In this document: piece by piece, positions 1 to 5,504 of the stretch
Position numbering within the stretch: position 1 is the stretch's first letter
Layout of the letters: the number at the start of each line of letters is the position of its first letter
NCBI GenBank assembly: GCA_045531795.1
Contig: JAZSET010000137.1
Location: 1-10,114, forward strand
Direction: 5' to 3'
Length of the DNA: 10,114 nt
Source: UBA4717 sp045531795
Lineage (GTDB): Bacteria; Bacillota; Clostridia; Oscillospirales; CAG-272
The notes under the pieces: generated by a model
Database searches by the model: none
What the model was told of the DNA's origin: nothing
Seen by the model: only the letters and a program-made list of their open reading frames with translations
Position numbers and translations under genes: made by a program

Positions 1-2
1 AT

Positions 3-92
3 GTTGAAGAATATGAGAAAACCCGGTCTGATGAGGGAATAGACACAATAGCACAGGCAATATGCGACGGTGTCATTGAATATATGAAATAA
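3..92 (+). CDS. N-acetylmuramoyl-L-alanine amidase, C-terminal fragment (5' end outside window)
   Basis: An open frame runs in from the left edge and stops at TAA 90-92. It encodes 29 residues, including IDTIAQAICDGVIEYMK. The pattern IAxAIxDGIxxY(F/M)K near the terminus is typical of the last helix of Amidase_3 (CwlD/AmiC-type) zinc amidases, which cleave the bond between N-acetylmuramic acid and L-alanine in peptidoglycan. No catalytic residues are in view, so the family call rests on this short tail alone. The next gene starts 17 nt downstream on the same strand, so the two are probably co-transcribed. Any other protein with a similar amphipathic C-terminal helix is possible. Confidence 0.55.
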   Translation, partial: VEEYEKTRSDEGIDTIAQAICDGVIEYMK

Positions 93-109
93 AAAGCAGG
101 AGAATCACT

Positions 110-937
110 ATGGCGGACTTTATCCTTTCTGCAATAAGGCAGGATACGACGAAAAGAATATTTCACATCATAACTGAAAACGAGAGTATGACACGCCAGG
201 AAATAGCCGAAAAAGCGGATTTCAGCCTGATGACCGTGGGTAAGATTACAGATATTCTGTATGAAAAAAACATACTCATATATGAAAAATCTGAGCAGAC
301 AAAAATAGGCAGAAAGGCAGAAATTGTAAGACTTCAGAATAAGCTCTTTGAACTTGTCCTGATTTTATCGGGCAAAAAGGCAGAAATAATACTTTGCGAC
401 TTTTTGCTGAACACTAAAAAAAGCACAGCTATAAAATGTGCTGATATGACAGAAGATGAAATTGCTTCAAATGTACTTACAGAGTCAATGGGACTTATAG
501 TTGAAGCTTCTGCAGTCGGTGCAGTTGTTGGAGTAACGGTGGTAAGCGATGAAAATAATGAGCTTTGCGAAAAAATATTATCTGAGCTTAAGAATGCGTT
601 TTCAATAAAAGCAGGCTTGATTACCGATTACTATTCGGCGCTGTCTTTGGGGTGTGCCGTAAACAAAAGCGACAAGAGTATTCTATTGATAACAGGTGAA
701 AAAATGTCTGTTACAGGCAGGTATATAAAGAACCTCGAAACAGTACATAAAGGGATAATAAAAAACAAGGAACAAATACCTGTTTTATGTGATTATCTGG
801 TGCCACATGAGGTTTATTCCAATGTGAAAGGTACAGAAAACGACAAAAACATAAACTTTTTAGATTCAAAAAATGAAAAAAAGCTTGTTATTATGGGCGC
901 TGCATTCAAGGCTCGTGAAGAATATGCACTGAACTGA
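110..937 (+). CDS. ROK/NagC-type winged-helix transcriptional regulator with degenerate sugar-kinase domain
   Basis: This encodes 275 residues. The start is ATG 110, preceded by AGGAG at 98-102. Residues about 10-75 form a winged helix-turn-helix: MTRQEIAEKADFSLMTVGKI is the HTH, and the following wing ends in GRKAEIV. This matches the N-terminus of ROK-family repressors (NagC/XylR type), where a GRKxxxL/V stretch links the wing to the sugar-kinase fold. The remaining 200 residues are shorter than the usual 300 or so and look eroded. I see alternating hydrophobic strands (VGAVVGVTVV, SILLITG) but no ATP-binding DxGxT, no ExGH and no CxCGxxGC zinc motif. It therefore probably binds DNA but not as a classical sugar-sensing ROK protein. 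The ligand and target operator are not visible. Its neighbours are the upstream amidase tail and the downstream DUF1540 gene. Confidence 0.7.
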   Translation: MADFILSAIRQDTTKRIFHIITENESMTRQEIAEKADFSLMTVGKITDILYEKNILIYEKSEQTKIGRKAEIVRLQNKLFELVLILSGKKAEIILCDFLLNTKKSTAIKCADMTEDEIASNVLTESMGLIVEASAVGAVVGVTVVSDENNELCEKILSELKNAFSIKAGLITDYYSALSLGCAVNKSDKSILLITGEKMSVTGRYIKNLETVHKGIIKNKEQIPVLCDYLVPHEVYSNVKGTENDKNINFLDSKNEKKLVIMGAAFKAREEYALN

Positions 938-1008
938 ATAAAAACGCCGTCTTTCGGTAAAAATACTTATGTGCAGGGCACAATAATTACTGAAAGGCAG
1001 ATAATAAA

Positions 1009-1185
1009 ATGAACGAAAAAGCAAACAAGTCTATTGAATGTACAGTTGTACAGTGCAAGAATCACTGTCAGAATGAAAACTATTGCTCACTTAATGCAAT
1101 CAAGGTAGGTACACACGAAGCAAATCCCACCGAAAATAAGTGCACAGACTGCGAATCTTTTGAAAAGAAGTCAGGCTGCTGCTAA
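1009..1185 (+). CDS. Small Cys-rich DUF1540 domain protein
   Basis: A 58-codon gene runs from ATG 1009 to TAA 1183-1185. A modest ribosome site (AAGG near 994-997) lies about 11 nt upstream. The protein carries eight cysteines, at residues 11, 16, 20, 26, 45, 48, 57 and 58. The block CTVVQC near the N-terminus, then AIKVGTHEA, then CxxCESFE, is the DUF1540 signature, a small presumed metal-binding domain common in Clostridia and often present in several copies per genome. The final GCC tail adds two more thiols. Biochemical function is unknown; zinc or iron binding is inference from Cys spacing. It sits 71 nt after the regulator gene, and a strong terminator follows directly. Confidence 0.85.
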   Translation: MNEKANKSIECTVVQCKNHCQNENYCSLNAIKVGTHEANPTENKCTDCESFEKKSGCC

Positions 1186-1197
1186 AGAGCAAAAAGC

Positions 1198-1222
1198 AAG
1201 GGGCTGGTATCAGCCCCTTTTT
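1198..1222 (+). terminator. Rho-independent terminator after the DUF1540 gene
   Basis: GGGGCTG (1200-1206), loop GTAT, CAGCCCC (1211-1217), then five Ts (1218-1222). Two A-T pairs extend the stem at 1198-1199. It lies 12 nt beyond the stop codon and should end the plus-strand unit that includes the regulator and the DUF1540 gene. Confidence 0.9.
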
Positions 1223-1261
1223 ACGTATATAACGAGTTTAACTATATAAAGTTATAAGAAA

Positions 1262-1328
1262 CGGGAGGCGAAACGCCTCCCCTACAACTATAAAATTATG
1301 TATCGTAGGGGAGGATAGCATCCTCCCG
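1262..1328. repeat. Palindromic double-hairpin intergenic element
   Basis: Two 19-nt hairpins, GGGAGGCG-AAA-CGCCTCCC (1263-1281) and GGGAGGAT-AGC-ATCCTCCC (1309-1327), lie in a larger inverted repeat. Its outer arms are 1262-1285 and 1305-1328, sharing CGGGAGG/CCTCCCG and CCTAC/GTAGG. The two inner base pairs differ between the hairpins (CG versus AT), but each hairpin stays perfectly paired. On the plus strand the second hairpin is followed by GCAATTTTT; on the minus strand the first is followed by GTTTCTT. The element could therefore act as a two-way terminator between the convergent genes. The form is like small REP/MITE-type mobile repeats; the genome copy number cannot be judged here. 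Confidence 0.75.
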
Positions 1329-1350
1329 CAATTTTTCACAGATGTCGGAG

Positions 1351-1415
1351 ACGAGTGTAGATTCACTTTCACTCAAACCCCACACGTGGTATGGGTACAG
1401 GGACTATGTCTCCTG
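1351..1415 (+). repeat. Structured 65-bp direct repeat, copy A
   Basis: This is the first of two direct copies, starting 116 bp before the second. It begins ACGAGTG and contains CTCAAACCCCACACG and GGTATGGGT. It can fold as GAGTG (1353-1357) with CACTC (1370-1374), then as CAGGGAC-TAT-GTC-T-CCTG (1398-1415). No coding frame of note crosses it. It is more diverged from a perfect 3' hairpin than copy B, because the last stem has one bulged T. Confidence 0.7.
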
Positions 1416-1466
1416 CAACTTCTTTTTATATTCCATTATTTGACGATTTTTTAGATACAATGGTGT

Positions 1467-1530
1467 ACGAGTGGAGATTTCATTTCCGCTCAAACCCCAC
1501 ACGCGGTATGGGTGCAGGGGTTAGCCCCTG
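1467..1530 (+). repeat. Structured 65-bp direct repeat, copy B
   Basis: The second copy matches copy A at most positions and is identical over CTCAAACCCCACACG. The first stem is GAGTGG (1469-1474) with CCGCTC (1486-1491). The last is a perfect CAGGGG-TTAG-CCCCTG (1515-1530). It abuts the stop codon of the minus-strand GTPase gene (CTA 1531-1533 on the plus strand). There is no T tract on either side, so it is not a standard terminator. Where the copies differ, the stems are mostly still paired. Confidence 0.7.
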
Positions 1531-2472
1531 CTAGAATGTTGCGACTTCCTGCTCGGGCGGGTCAGCCTTTACAAGTGCAGTTACATTAAGAACAGGTCCC
1601 ATATCCTCATAAAGCTCGTGACGCTTCATTTCAAGCTTTGCGGTAATTATAACCCAGTCACGGCTTTTAAGCTTGTCAGCCTCAGGGTAGATAGCTACAA
1701 CAGGACGGTAGGTAATGTCAGCCTCGCAGCAAACCATTACGTGGCGGCCAATCGCAAATGTGTTTTTCGGAAAACGCCTGTCAACGGCAACAACACCCTT
1801 GAATGTGATATTCTTGCCGATATATTTCTGTACCTCTTCGGTCATATCTCTGTACCAGAGAGCATAGTCCTTGTCCTCGATTACAATGTTGTTGCTTTCA
1901 ACATCAAAGGGAAGCGGATCTTCAATCTCGTCATATTCAATGTGACCGTCGGGGTATACATACGAAATGGCACAGCTTCTGCTGACTCCACGGACAATTT
2001 TGTGATATCCCTCTTTGTCAACATCCTTTGGCGTTCTGTTAAGGATAACAACTTCGCAGGAATTAAGCTTGTCAACCGTATGAGTACGCATATTTGCGTT
2101 GTATACTCCGAATGTGTTTGCGTCTGCAAGCATAATTTCCTGATATATCATCCATCCCTCGGGCATAGCCTCATAAAGGTCTGTGAGCATCCACATACCG
2201 TTTGCTTCGACTATAACTCTCACGCTGTTGTGCTTCTTTAAAAGCTCTGCAAGGTGCTTCGGATTTAACTCGTCTGCAGTATCAATCACCTCGATTGATA
2301 CATCGCAGGCAAAACGGGAAGTATCATATTCTTCAACACCCTCTTCGCATACAAGCAAAAGAGTATTTTCCTTTATAGCGAAGCGTTCATCTTCAAGGGT
2401 TTCCTGAATGAATCTTGTTTTTCCTGATTCTAAAAATCCCGTAAATAAATAAACAGGTACCTGATTTTCCAT
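1531..2472 (-). CDS. Divergent G3E (CobW-like) GTPase fused to a YcgQ/DUF1980-like C-terminal domain
   Basis: This encodes 313 residues. I place the start at ATG 2472 because TGAGG (2483-2479) lies 6 nt before it; the frame opens 12 nt earlier at GTG 2484, but that codon overlaps the ribosome site. Residues 7-19 give the P-loop VYLFTGFLESGKT of SIMIBI/G3E GTPases, and EANG at 89-92 stands where relatives have EPSG. The GCxCC metal motif is missing, and the base-specificity motif is LNRTPKD (144-150) rather than NKxD. Residues about 213-304 look like the C-terminal domain of the TIGR03943/YcgQ family: YIGK, FPKN, then a CCEAD block at 248-252 and a beta-rich end. YcgQ-type proteins usually accompany a YcgR-type permease; none is in this window. 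The gene lies 12 nt after the first GTPase gene of the same operon. A role in metal homeostasis is inferred from family and context. Confidence 0.75.
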   Translation of the reverse strand: MENQVPVYLFTGFLESGKTRFIQETLEDERFAIKENTLLLVCEEGVEEYDTSRFACDVSIEVIDTADELNPKHLAELLKKHNSVRVIVEANGMWMLTDLYEAMPEGWMIYQEIMLADANTFGVYNANMRTHTVDKLNSCEVVILNRTPKDVDKEGYHKIVRGVSRSCAISYVYPDGHIEYDEIEDPLPFDVESNNIVIEDKDYALWYRDMTEEVQKYIGKNITFKGVVAVDRRFPKNTFAIGRHVMVCCEADITYRPVVAIYPEADKLKSRDWVIITAKLEMKRHELYEDMGPVLNVTALVKADPPEQEVATF

Positions 2473-2478
2473 TATATT

Positions 2479-2483
2479 CCTCA
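2479..2483 (-). promoter_or_regulatory. Ribosome binding site that sets the start of the fused GTPase
   Basis: The minus strand reads GTGAGG-AATATA-ATG. The TGAGG core at 2483-2479 is 6 nt from ATG 2472 and includes part of the upstream GTG at 2484-2482. That GTG is therefore not the likely start. Confidence 0.7.
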
Positions 2484-2484
2484 C

Positions 2485-3618
2485 TTAATTGATTCTGAAA
2501 AGCTTTTCAATAGCTTCCTTGTTAAGGTTTGAACCGATAACGCAGAGTCTGCCGATAATTGCAGCACTGCCGTCTCTTACATCAGCCTCACCGGGCACAT
2601 AGTCAAAGTGGATGAAACTTCCATCATCAGCAGCGACAATACCCTTGGCACGGAGAACCATTCCGTATTCGGACTCGTTTTCAAGCTCTGTGAGGGCATT
2701 TCCGATTTCTTCCTTTGTGTATTTTACAACAGTTTCGTAGCCGCAGCTTGTAAATACATCATCCGCGTGGTGATGTCCGTGCTCGTGTTCGTGGCAGGAG
2801 CAATGCTCACCGTGCTCGTGATGATGTTCGTGGTCGTGGCAGGAGCAATGCTCACCGTGCTCGTGATGATGTTCGTGTTCGTGGTCGTGACAGGAACAGT
2901 GCTCATCGTGTTCGTGATGATGTTCGTGTTCGTGGTCGTGACAGGAACAGTGCTCATCGTGTTCGTGATGATGCTTATGGTGATGATGCTCGTGCTCAAG
3001 CTCCTCAAGCACAGAATTCAAAGTGTCAGTACCCTCAATGGCAGCAATAAGTGCTTTGCCGTCAAGCTTGTCCCAGTCGGAGGTAACAATTACACAATCT
3101 TTGTTGTGCTCGCGGAGAAGCGCAACACATTGAGAAAGCTTTTCTTCGGGCATATTTGCAGTATGGCTTAATATAATAGCACCTGCGTGCTCAATCTGGT
3201 CGTTGTAAAATTCGCCGAAATTCTTCATATACATCTTGCACTTGTTAGCATCTGAAACGGTTGTGAAGCTGTTAAGAATCATATCGTCTCTGCCAACAGC
3301 CTGAACAGCTCTTATAACATCAGAAAGCTTGCCGACACCCGACGGTTCAATAATGATTCTGTCGGGGTGGTACTCTTCAAGCACCTTGCCGAGAGCCTTT
3401 GTAAAATCGCCGACAAGGCTGCAGCAAATGCATCCTGAGTTCATTTCTGTAATTTCGATTCCTGCATCCTGCAAAAAGCCGCCGTCAATACCTATCTCAC
3501 CGAACTCATTTTCAATAAGTACGAGCTTTTCGCCCGCATAGGCTTCCTTTATAAGCTTTTTGATAAGTGTGGTTTTACCCGCGCCCAGAAAGCCCGAAAT
3601 AATATCAATTTTTGTCAT
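2485..3618 (-). CDS. G3E family GTPase (CobW/COG0523) with His/Cys-rich metal-binding repeats
   Basis: This encodes 377 residues from ATG 3618; an upstream ATG at 3627 directly touches the ribosome site and is disfavoured. The Walker A motif GFLGAGKTT is at 9-17, ENEFGEIG at 36-43, the metal-binding GCICC at 62-66 and EPSG at 91-94, all diagnostic of COG0523 metallochaperone GTPases. The NKxD position reads LSHTAN, so base recognition may be altered. Residues 208-284 are an insert of about 77 residues made almost wholly of His, Glu, Asp and Cys, with four HCSCH units. The CobW C-terminal domain follows at about 290-377. Family members deliver or store zinc, cobalt or nickel, often under metal limitation. 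The operon has its own promoter (-10 at 3711-3706) and continues into the fused GTPase 12 nt downstream. Zinc is the likeliest metal but is not proven by sequence. Confidence 0.9.
   Translation of the reverse strand: MTKIDIISGFLGAGKTTLIKKLIKEAYAGEKLVLIENEFGEIGIDGGFLQDAGIEITEMNSGCICCSLVGDFTKALGKVLEEYHPDRIIIEPSGVGKLSDVIRAVQAVGRDDMILNSFTTVSDANKCKMYMKNFGEFYNDQIEHAGAIILSHTANMPEEKLSQCVALLREHNKDCVIVTSDWDKLDGKALIAAIEGTDTLNSVLEELEHEHHHHKHHHEHDEHCSCHDHEHEHHHEHDEHCSCHDHEHEHHHEHGEHCSCHDHEHHHEHGEHCSCHEHEHGHHHADDVFTSCGYETVVKYTKEEIGNALTELENESEYGMVLRAKGIVAADDGSFIHFDYVPGEADVRDGSAAIIGRLCVIGSNLNKEAIEKLFRIN
2791..2979 (-). repeat. In-frame tandem repeat coding for HCSCH-rich units
   Basis: On the plus strand, GTGGCAGG or GTGACAGG starts at 2791, 2836, 2887 and 2938, giving periods of 45, 51 and 51 bp. 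All are multiples of three, so the frame is kept while units of 15 or 17 residues are added. The two low-coordinate copies share GCAGGAGCAATGCTCACC; the other two share ACAGGAACAGTGCTCATC. The four copies thus form two pairs, which suggests two rounds of duplication or local conversion. Confidence 0.85.
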
Positions 3619-3627
3619 AAAAAACAT

Positions 3628-3635
3628 CTCCTTTT
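3628..3635 (-). promoter_or_regulatory. Ribosome binding site that sets the start of the His-rich GTPase
   Basis: AAAAGGAG on the minus strand touches ATG 3627 with no spacer but lies 9 nt before ATG 3618. Normal spacing therefore selects 3618. Confidence 0.75.
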
Positions 3636-3705
3636 AAAACCGGTAGAAAATATGCCGCCAGAAATTTCAAGTAATATACAATGTAATAAGCGCCATAATA
3701 TAAAT

Positions 3706-3734
3706 AGTATATAATTTTCAGAGGAAAAAGTCAA
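3706..3734 (-). promoter_or_regulatory. Sigma-A promoter of the GTPase operon
   Basis: The minus strand has -35 TTGACT (3734-3729), a 17-bp spacer and -10 TATACT (3711-3706). Transcription should begin near 3699, leaving an 80-nt leader. The leader is AT-rich, and I could not identify a convincing Zur or other metal-responsive operator. Confidence 0.8.
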
Positions 3735-3825
3735 GAGCAGCAGAGAGCATAAACACAAAAACTTAACTTATAATTCACAGTTTTTGAAAAAACAGGCAAA
3801 AAAACAAGTTTCAGTGCATATTATA

Positions 3826-3854
3826 TTGACAAACGGACTTATTTCGAATATAAT
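3826..3854 (+). promoter_or_regulatory. Consensus sigma-A promoter of the DUF1292 gene
   Basis: A perfect TTGACA (3826-3831), 17-bp spacer and TATAAT (3849-3854). The predicted start is near 3861, 30 nt upstream of ATG 3891. It diverges from the GTPase promoter, with about 91 bp between the two -35 boxes. It may also supply transcripts running into the downstream structured RNA. Confidence 0.9.
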
Positions 3855-3890
3855 GTATTTAACGAAATACTTGAAAGGACGGTCAGTATA

Positions 3891-4190
3891 ATGGCAGAAG
3901 AAATTTTTGACGAAAGCATATATACACTCACAGACGAAGACGGCAACGAAGAGGAGTTTATGCTTCTCGGAAGTGCTGAAATTGAAGATAAAATCTACCT
4001 CGCACTCATACCTGCAGACCAGGTGGATAACGAGGATGCCGAATTTGTAATACTCAGGCAGGACAAAGACGAAAACGGCGAAGATTTGCTTGTAACAATT
4101 GAGGATGACGATGAATTTGACAGAGTTGCAGATCTTTTTGAGGACGAACTCTTCAATGAAATTGACTACGACTCAGAAGAAAACAAGTAA
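3891..4190 (+). CDS. DUF1292 family acidic protein (YrzB-like)
   Basis: This encodes 99 residues. The start is ATG 3891, with AAAGGA (3874-3879) 11 nt upstream. The block YTLTDEDGNEEEFMLLGSAE, then DKIYLALIPAD, then EFVILR and DLLVTIEDDDEFDRVADLF, is the DUF1292 pattern; these are small, very acidic, soluble proteins widespread in Bacillota. The usual members are 80-110 residues, so it is full length. Function is unknown. In many relatives the gene lies beside alaS and the Holliday-junction resolvase gene yqgF/ruvX. Here it stands alone between a divergent metal operon and a structured RNA, so context gives no extra clue. Confidence 0.9.
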   Translation: MAEEIFDESIYTLTDEDGNEEEFMLLGSAEIEDKIYLALIPADQVDNEDAEFVILRQDKDENGEDLLVTIEDDDEFDRVADLFEDELFNEIDYDSEENK

Positions 4191-4196
4191 GCAGAA

Positions 4197-4402
4197 ATTG
4201 CCTGCTTGGTGCGTGATAGTTTCACTTGGAACCTACATTTAAAAAAAGGAGTCCGTATTCCGTGTATGGGTATGCAGACCTCCCGGTGTGTCCTGCTTAT
4301 GTCACGACACTAACCGGATGCTGGGAGCACAAAGTCACAGAGAGGACACCGCCCTTGCTAAAGCAGGGTTCAACAAAGAGCTACACGGCCCGGCGGGGTA
4401 AC
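4197..4402 (+). ncRNA. ssrS: Probable 6S RNA (SsrS)
   Basis: A roughly 200-nt GC-richer stretch lies between the DUF1292 stop and a terminator, with no credible coding frame. Its ends pair: CCTGC-TT-GGT-CGTG on the 5' side (4201-4215, one bulged G) with CACG-GCC-C-GGCGGG on the 3' side (4384-4397), 13 pairs including wobbles. Further in, GAACC (4229-4233) pairs with GGTTC (4367-4371), and GTGTCC near 4280-4285 can pair with GGACAC near 4344-4349. The resulting long rod with bubbles, the length, and the segments GCGTGATAGTTT and TTGGAACCTACATTT fit my memory of Clostridia 6S RNA, which binds sigma-A RNA polymerase. SRP RNA is unlikely because its conserved loop is missing. A covariance-model search has not been run; another structured RNA remains possible. 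Ends are approximate. Confidence 0.6.
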
Positions 4403-4415
4403 ATTTAAAAGTGAA

Positions 4416-4441
4416 GCGACGGTAAACATCCGTCGCTTTTT
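4416..4441 (+). terminator. Rho-independent terminator after the structured RNA
   Basis: GCGACGG (4416-4422), 7-nt loop, CCGTCGC (4430-4436), then TTTTT (4437-4441). Two A-T pairs can extend the base. It separates the DUF1292/RNA unit from the peptide cluster promoter. Confidence 0.9.
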
Positions 4442-4486
4442 ACTGTGATAATATTTATTCAAAAAGCATAAAAAAATAAAATTCTA

Positions 4487-4515
4487 TTGACAAGTATAGG
4501 GTGAAATGTTATAAT
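4487..4515 (+). promoter_or_regulatory. Consensus sigma-A promoter of the peptide-modification cluster
   Basis: A perfect TTGACA (4487-4492), 17-bp spacer and TATAAT (4510-4515), preceded by an A/T-rich tract (4451-4486) that could act as an UP element. The predicted start is near 4522. A promoter this strong directly before a 43-codon gene fits high expression of a precursor peptide. Confidence 0.9.
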
Positions 4516-4566
4516 ATTATCGTAGATAACAGTCATTGAATTAAAGATGAGCGTCGGAGGTATAAA

Positions 4567-4698
4567 GTGAGAAAAAAATACACATCACCTGAAGTAGAAG
4601 CACTCATTTTTGAAGCAGAAGATATAATAATGGTATCGGGCGAATTTGATAAATATAAGCCCGTAGCAGAAGAAGAAACAGAACAAGAGGAAAAATAA
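4567..4698 (+). CDS. 43-residue putative RiPP precursor peptide
   Basis: The gene starts at GTG 4567, with a strong GGAGG (4556-4560) 6 nt upstream, and stops at TAA 4696-4698. Residues 1-13 are basic and contain Y5-x-x-P8-x-V10-x-x-L13, much like the YxxPxxxL leader segment that PqqD/B1-type recognition proteins bind in lasso-peptide precursors. Residues 14-25 (IFEAEDIIMVSG) lead to a small Ser-Gly junction. The tail (GEFDKYKP, then a run rich in Glu) is acidic. There is no Cys. If the core began at G25, no Asp or Glu lies at core position 7-9, so a lasso ring is not supported. The genes that follow encode a kinase-like enzyme, a PqqD-like protein, a peptidase-like protein and a nucleotidyltransferase. 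The precursor role is inference; it could also be a small regulatory protein. Confidence 0.7.
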   Translation: MRKKYTSPEVEALIFEAEDIIMVSGEFDKYKPVAEEETEQEEK

Positions 4699-4746
4699 TA
4701 TAACAGGCGGTATATGCTGACTCGGCTGACGCCTATATAAGTATCG

Positions 4747-4774
4747 GACAGACGAGTCTGCGTCTGTCTTTTTT
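4747..4774 (+). terminator. Intra-operon terminator/attenuator between peptide and kinase genes
   Basis: GACAGACG (4747-4754), loop AGTCTG, CGTCTGTC (4761-4768), then six Ts (4769-4774). A weaker hairpin, AGGCG/CGCCT (4705-4709 with 4730-4734), stands just upstream. Because the next gene has no visible promoter, read-through must feed it. This would give many copies of the peptide mRNA and fewer of the enzyme mRNA. Confidence 0.85.
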
Positions 4775-4784
4775 GTTGAAAGTG

Positions 4785-5495
4785 GTGAGAAAAACGGTAA
4801 AAATCAGAATAGCTGATCTGAATGTACAGATAGATACACAAAGCAATTACATAAAGTCAAAATGCAGTGACTATGCCTGCGATTTTGAAGTGGCAGATAT
4901 AACTGTACGGGTGGAAAAGTCAGAGATTGAAAGAGAAAAAAGCTTAGTACCGAATTATCCCGACGATTACTATGAATTTGTTTGCGCATACAGAAAAATA
5001 TGTCTTGAAATGCCGTTTTTTGACAGAATGATAATGCACGGTGCGGTAATTAAGGCAGGGGAAAGAGGATACGCTTTTATGGCGAAAAGCGGAGTCGGAA
5101 AGACAACGCATATACTTAACTGGAAAAAGAGCTTCCCGGATATGGTTGAAATCATAAACGGAGATAAGCCCATACTTGCATTTGACGAAAAAAAGGTTAT
5201 AGCATACGGTACCCCCTGGTGTGGCAAAGAGGGCTTTAACATCAACTCTAAAGTCGGGCTTAATGCAATATGTCTTTTGAAGCGCGGAAACGAGAATAGA
5301 ATTCAAAAAATTGACAAGACAATGGCAATAAACTTCGCTTTTGGTCAGATACTTCTCCCGAAAACAGAAGAAGCTGCACTTAAGACACTTGAACTTGCAT
5401 CAAGGTTACTTGAAAATGTGCCTGTATATGAGCTTTACTGCACACAGGACAAGGAGTCGGCACAAGTTGCGAAGAAAATGCTTGATATGGCATAA
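4785..5495 (+). CDS. HPr kinase-like (HprK/PEPCK-fold) ATPase, putative peptide kinase
   Basis: This encodes 236 residues from GTG 4785. The frame is open back to TTG 4773, but that codon lies in the terminator T tract; GTG 4782 is an alternative, and no strong ribosome site settles it. Motifs counted from 4785: MHGAVI around 84-89, P-loop AKSGVGKTT at 100-108, NGDKP at 125-129 and GTPWCGKEG at 142-150. These fit the HprK-like family, whose P-loop is GxSGxGK(S/T) and whose members include kinases that phosphorylate the C-terminal Ser of paeninodin-type lasso peptides. True HprK is longer, with a separate N-terminal domain. It follows the peptide gene and lies 21 nt before the PqqD gene. The substrate is inferred to be the 43-residue peptide, where S24 is one candidate; no HPr link is visible. 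Nucleotide binding is likely, catalysis less certain. Confidence 0.8.
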   Translation: MRKTVKIRIADLNVQIDTQSNYIKSKCSDYACDFEVADITVRVEKSEIEREKSLVPNYPDDYYEFVCAYRKICLEMPFFDRMIMHGAVIKAGERGYAFMAKSGVGKTTHILNWKKSFPDMVEIINGDKPILAFDEKKVIAYGTPWCGKEGFNINSKVGLNAICLLKRGNENRIQKIDKTMAINFAFGQILLPKTEEAALKTLELASRLLENVPVYELYCTQDKESAQVAKKMLDMA

Positions 5496-5504
5496 ATTAT
5501 AACA

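Noticed and set aside
1351..1530. Possible CRISPR array
   Set aside because: Only two diverged copies, with internal hairpins and a long irregular gap; no cas genes are present.
1618..2241. 207-codon plus-strand open frame
   Set aside because: It lies wholly antisense to the GTPase-fusion gene, has no ribosome site and resembles no known family.
2608..3171. 187-codon plus-strand frame resembling a membrane protein
   Set aside because: Its Val/Phe/Met-rich runs are the reverse reading of the His-rich repeat on the minus strand.
3700..3722. AT-rich near-palindrome over the GTPase -10 box as a Zur operator
   Set aside because: About seven of ten positions pair, but only A and T are involved, so chance is a sufficient explanation.
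4162..4190. Separate promoter for the structured RNA
   Set aside because: TTGACT is present, but the sequence 17 bp later is AAGTAA, a poor -10.
4226..4408. 60-codon frame starting MEPTFKK
   Set aside because: It overlaps the folded RNA, has no ribosome site, and its sequence is explained by RNA pairing.
4773..4784. TTG 4773 as the start of the HprK-like gene
   Set aside because: It lies inside the terminator T tract with no ribosome site; the GTG codons at 4782 or 4785 are more plausible.
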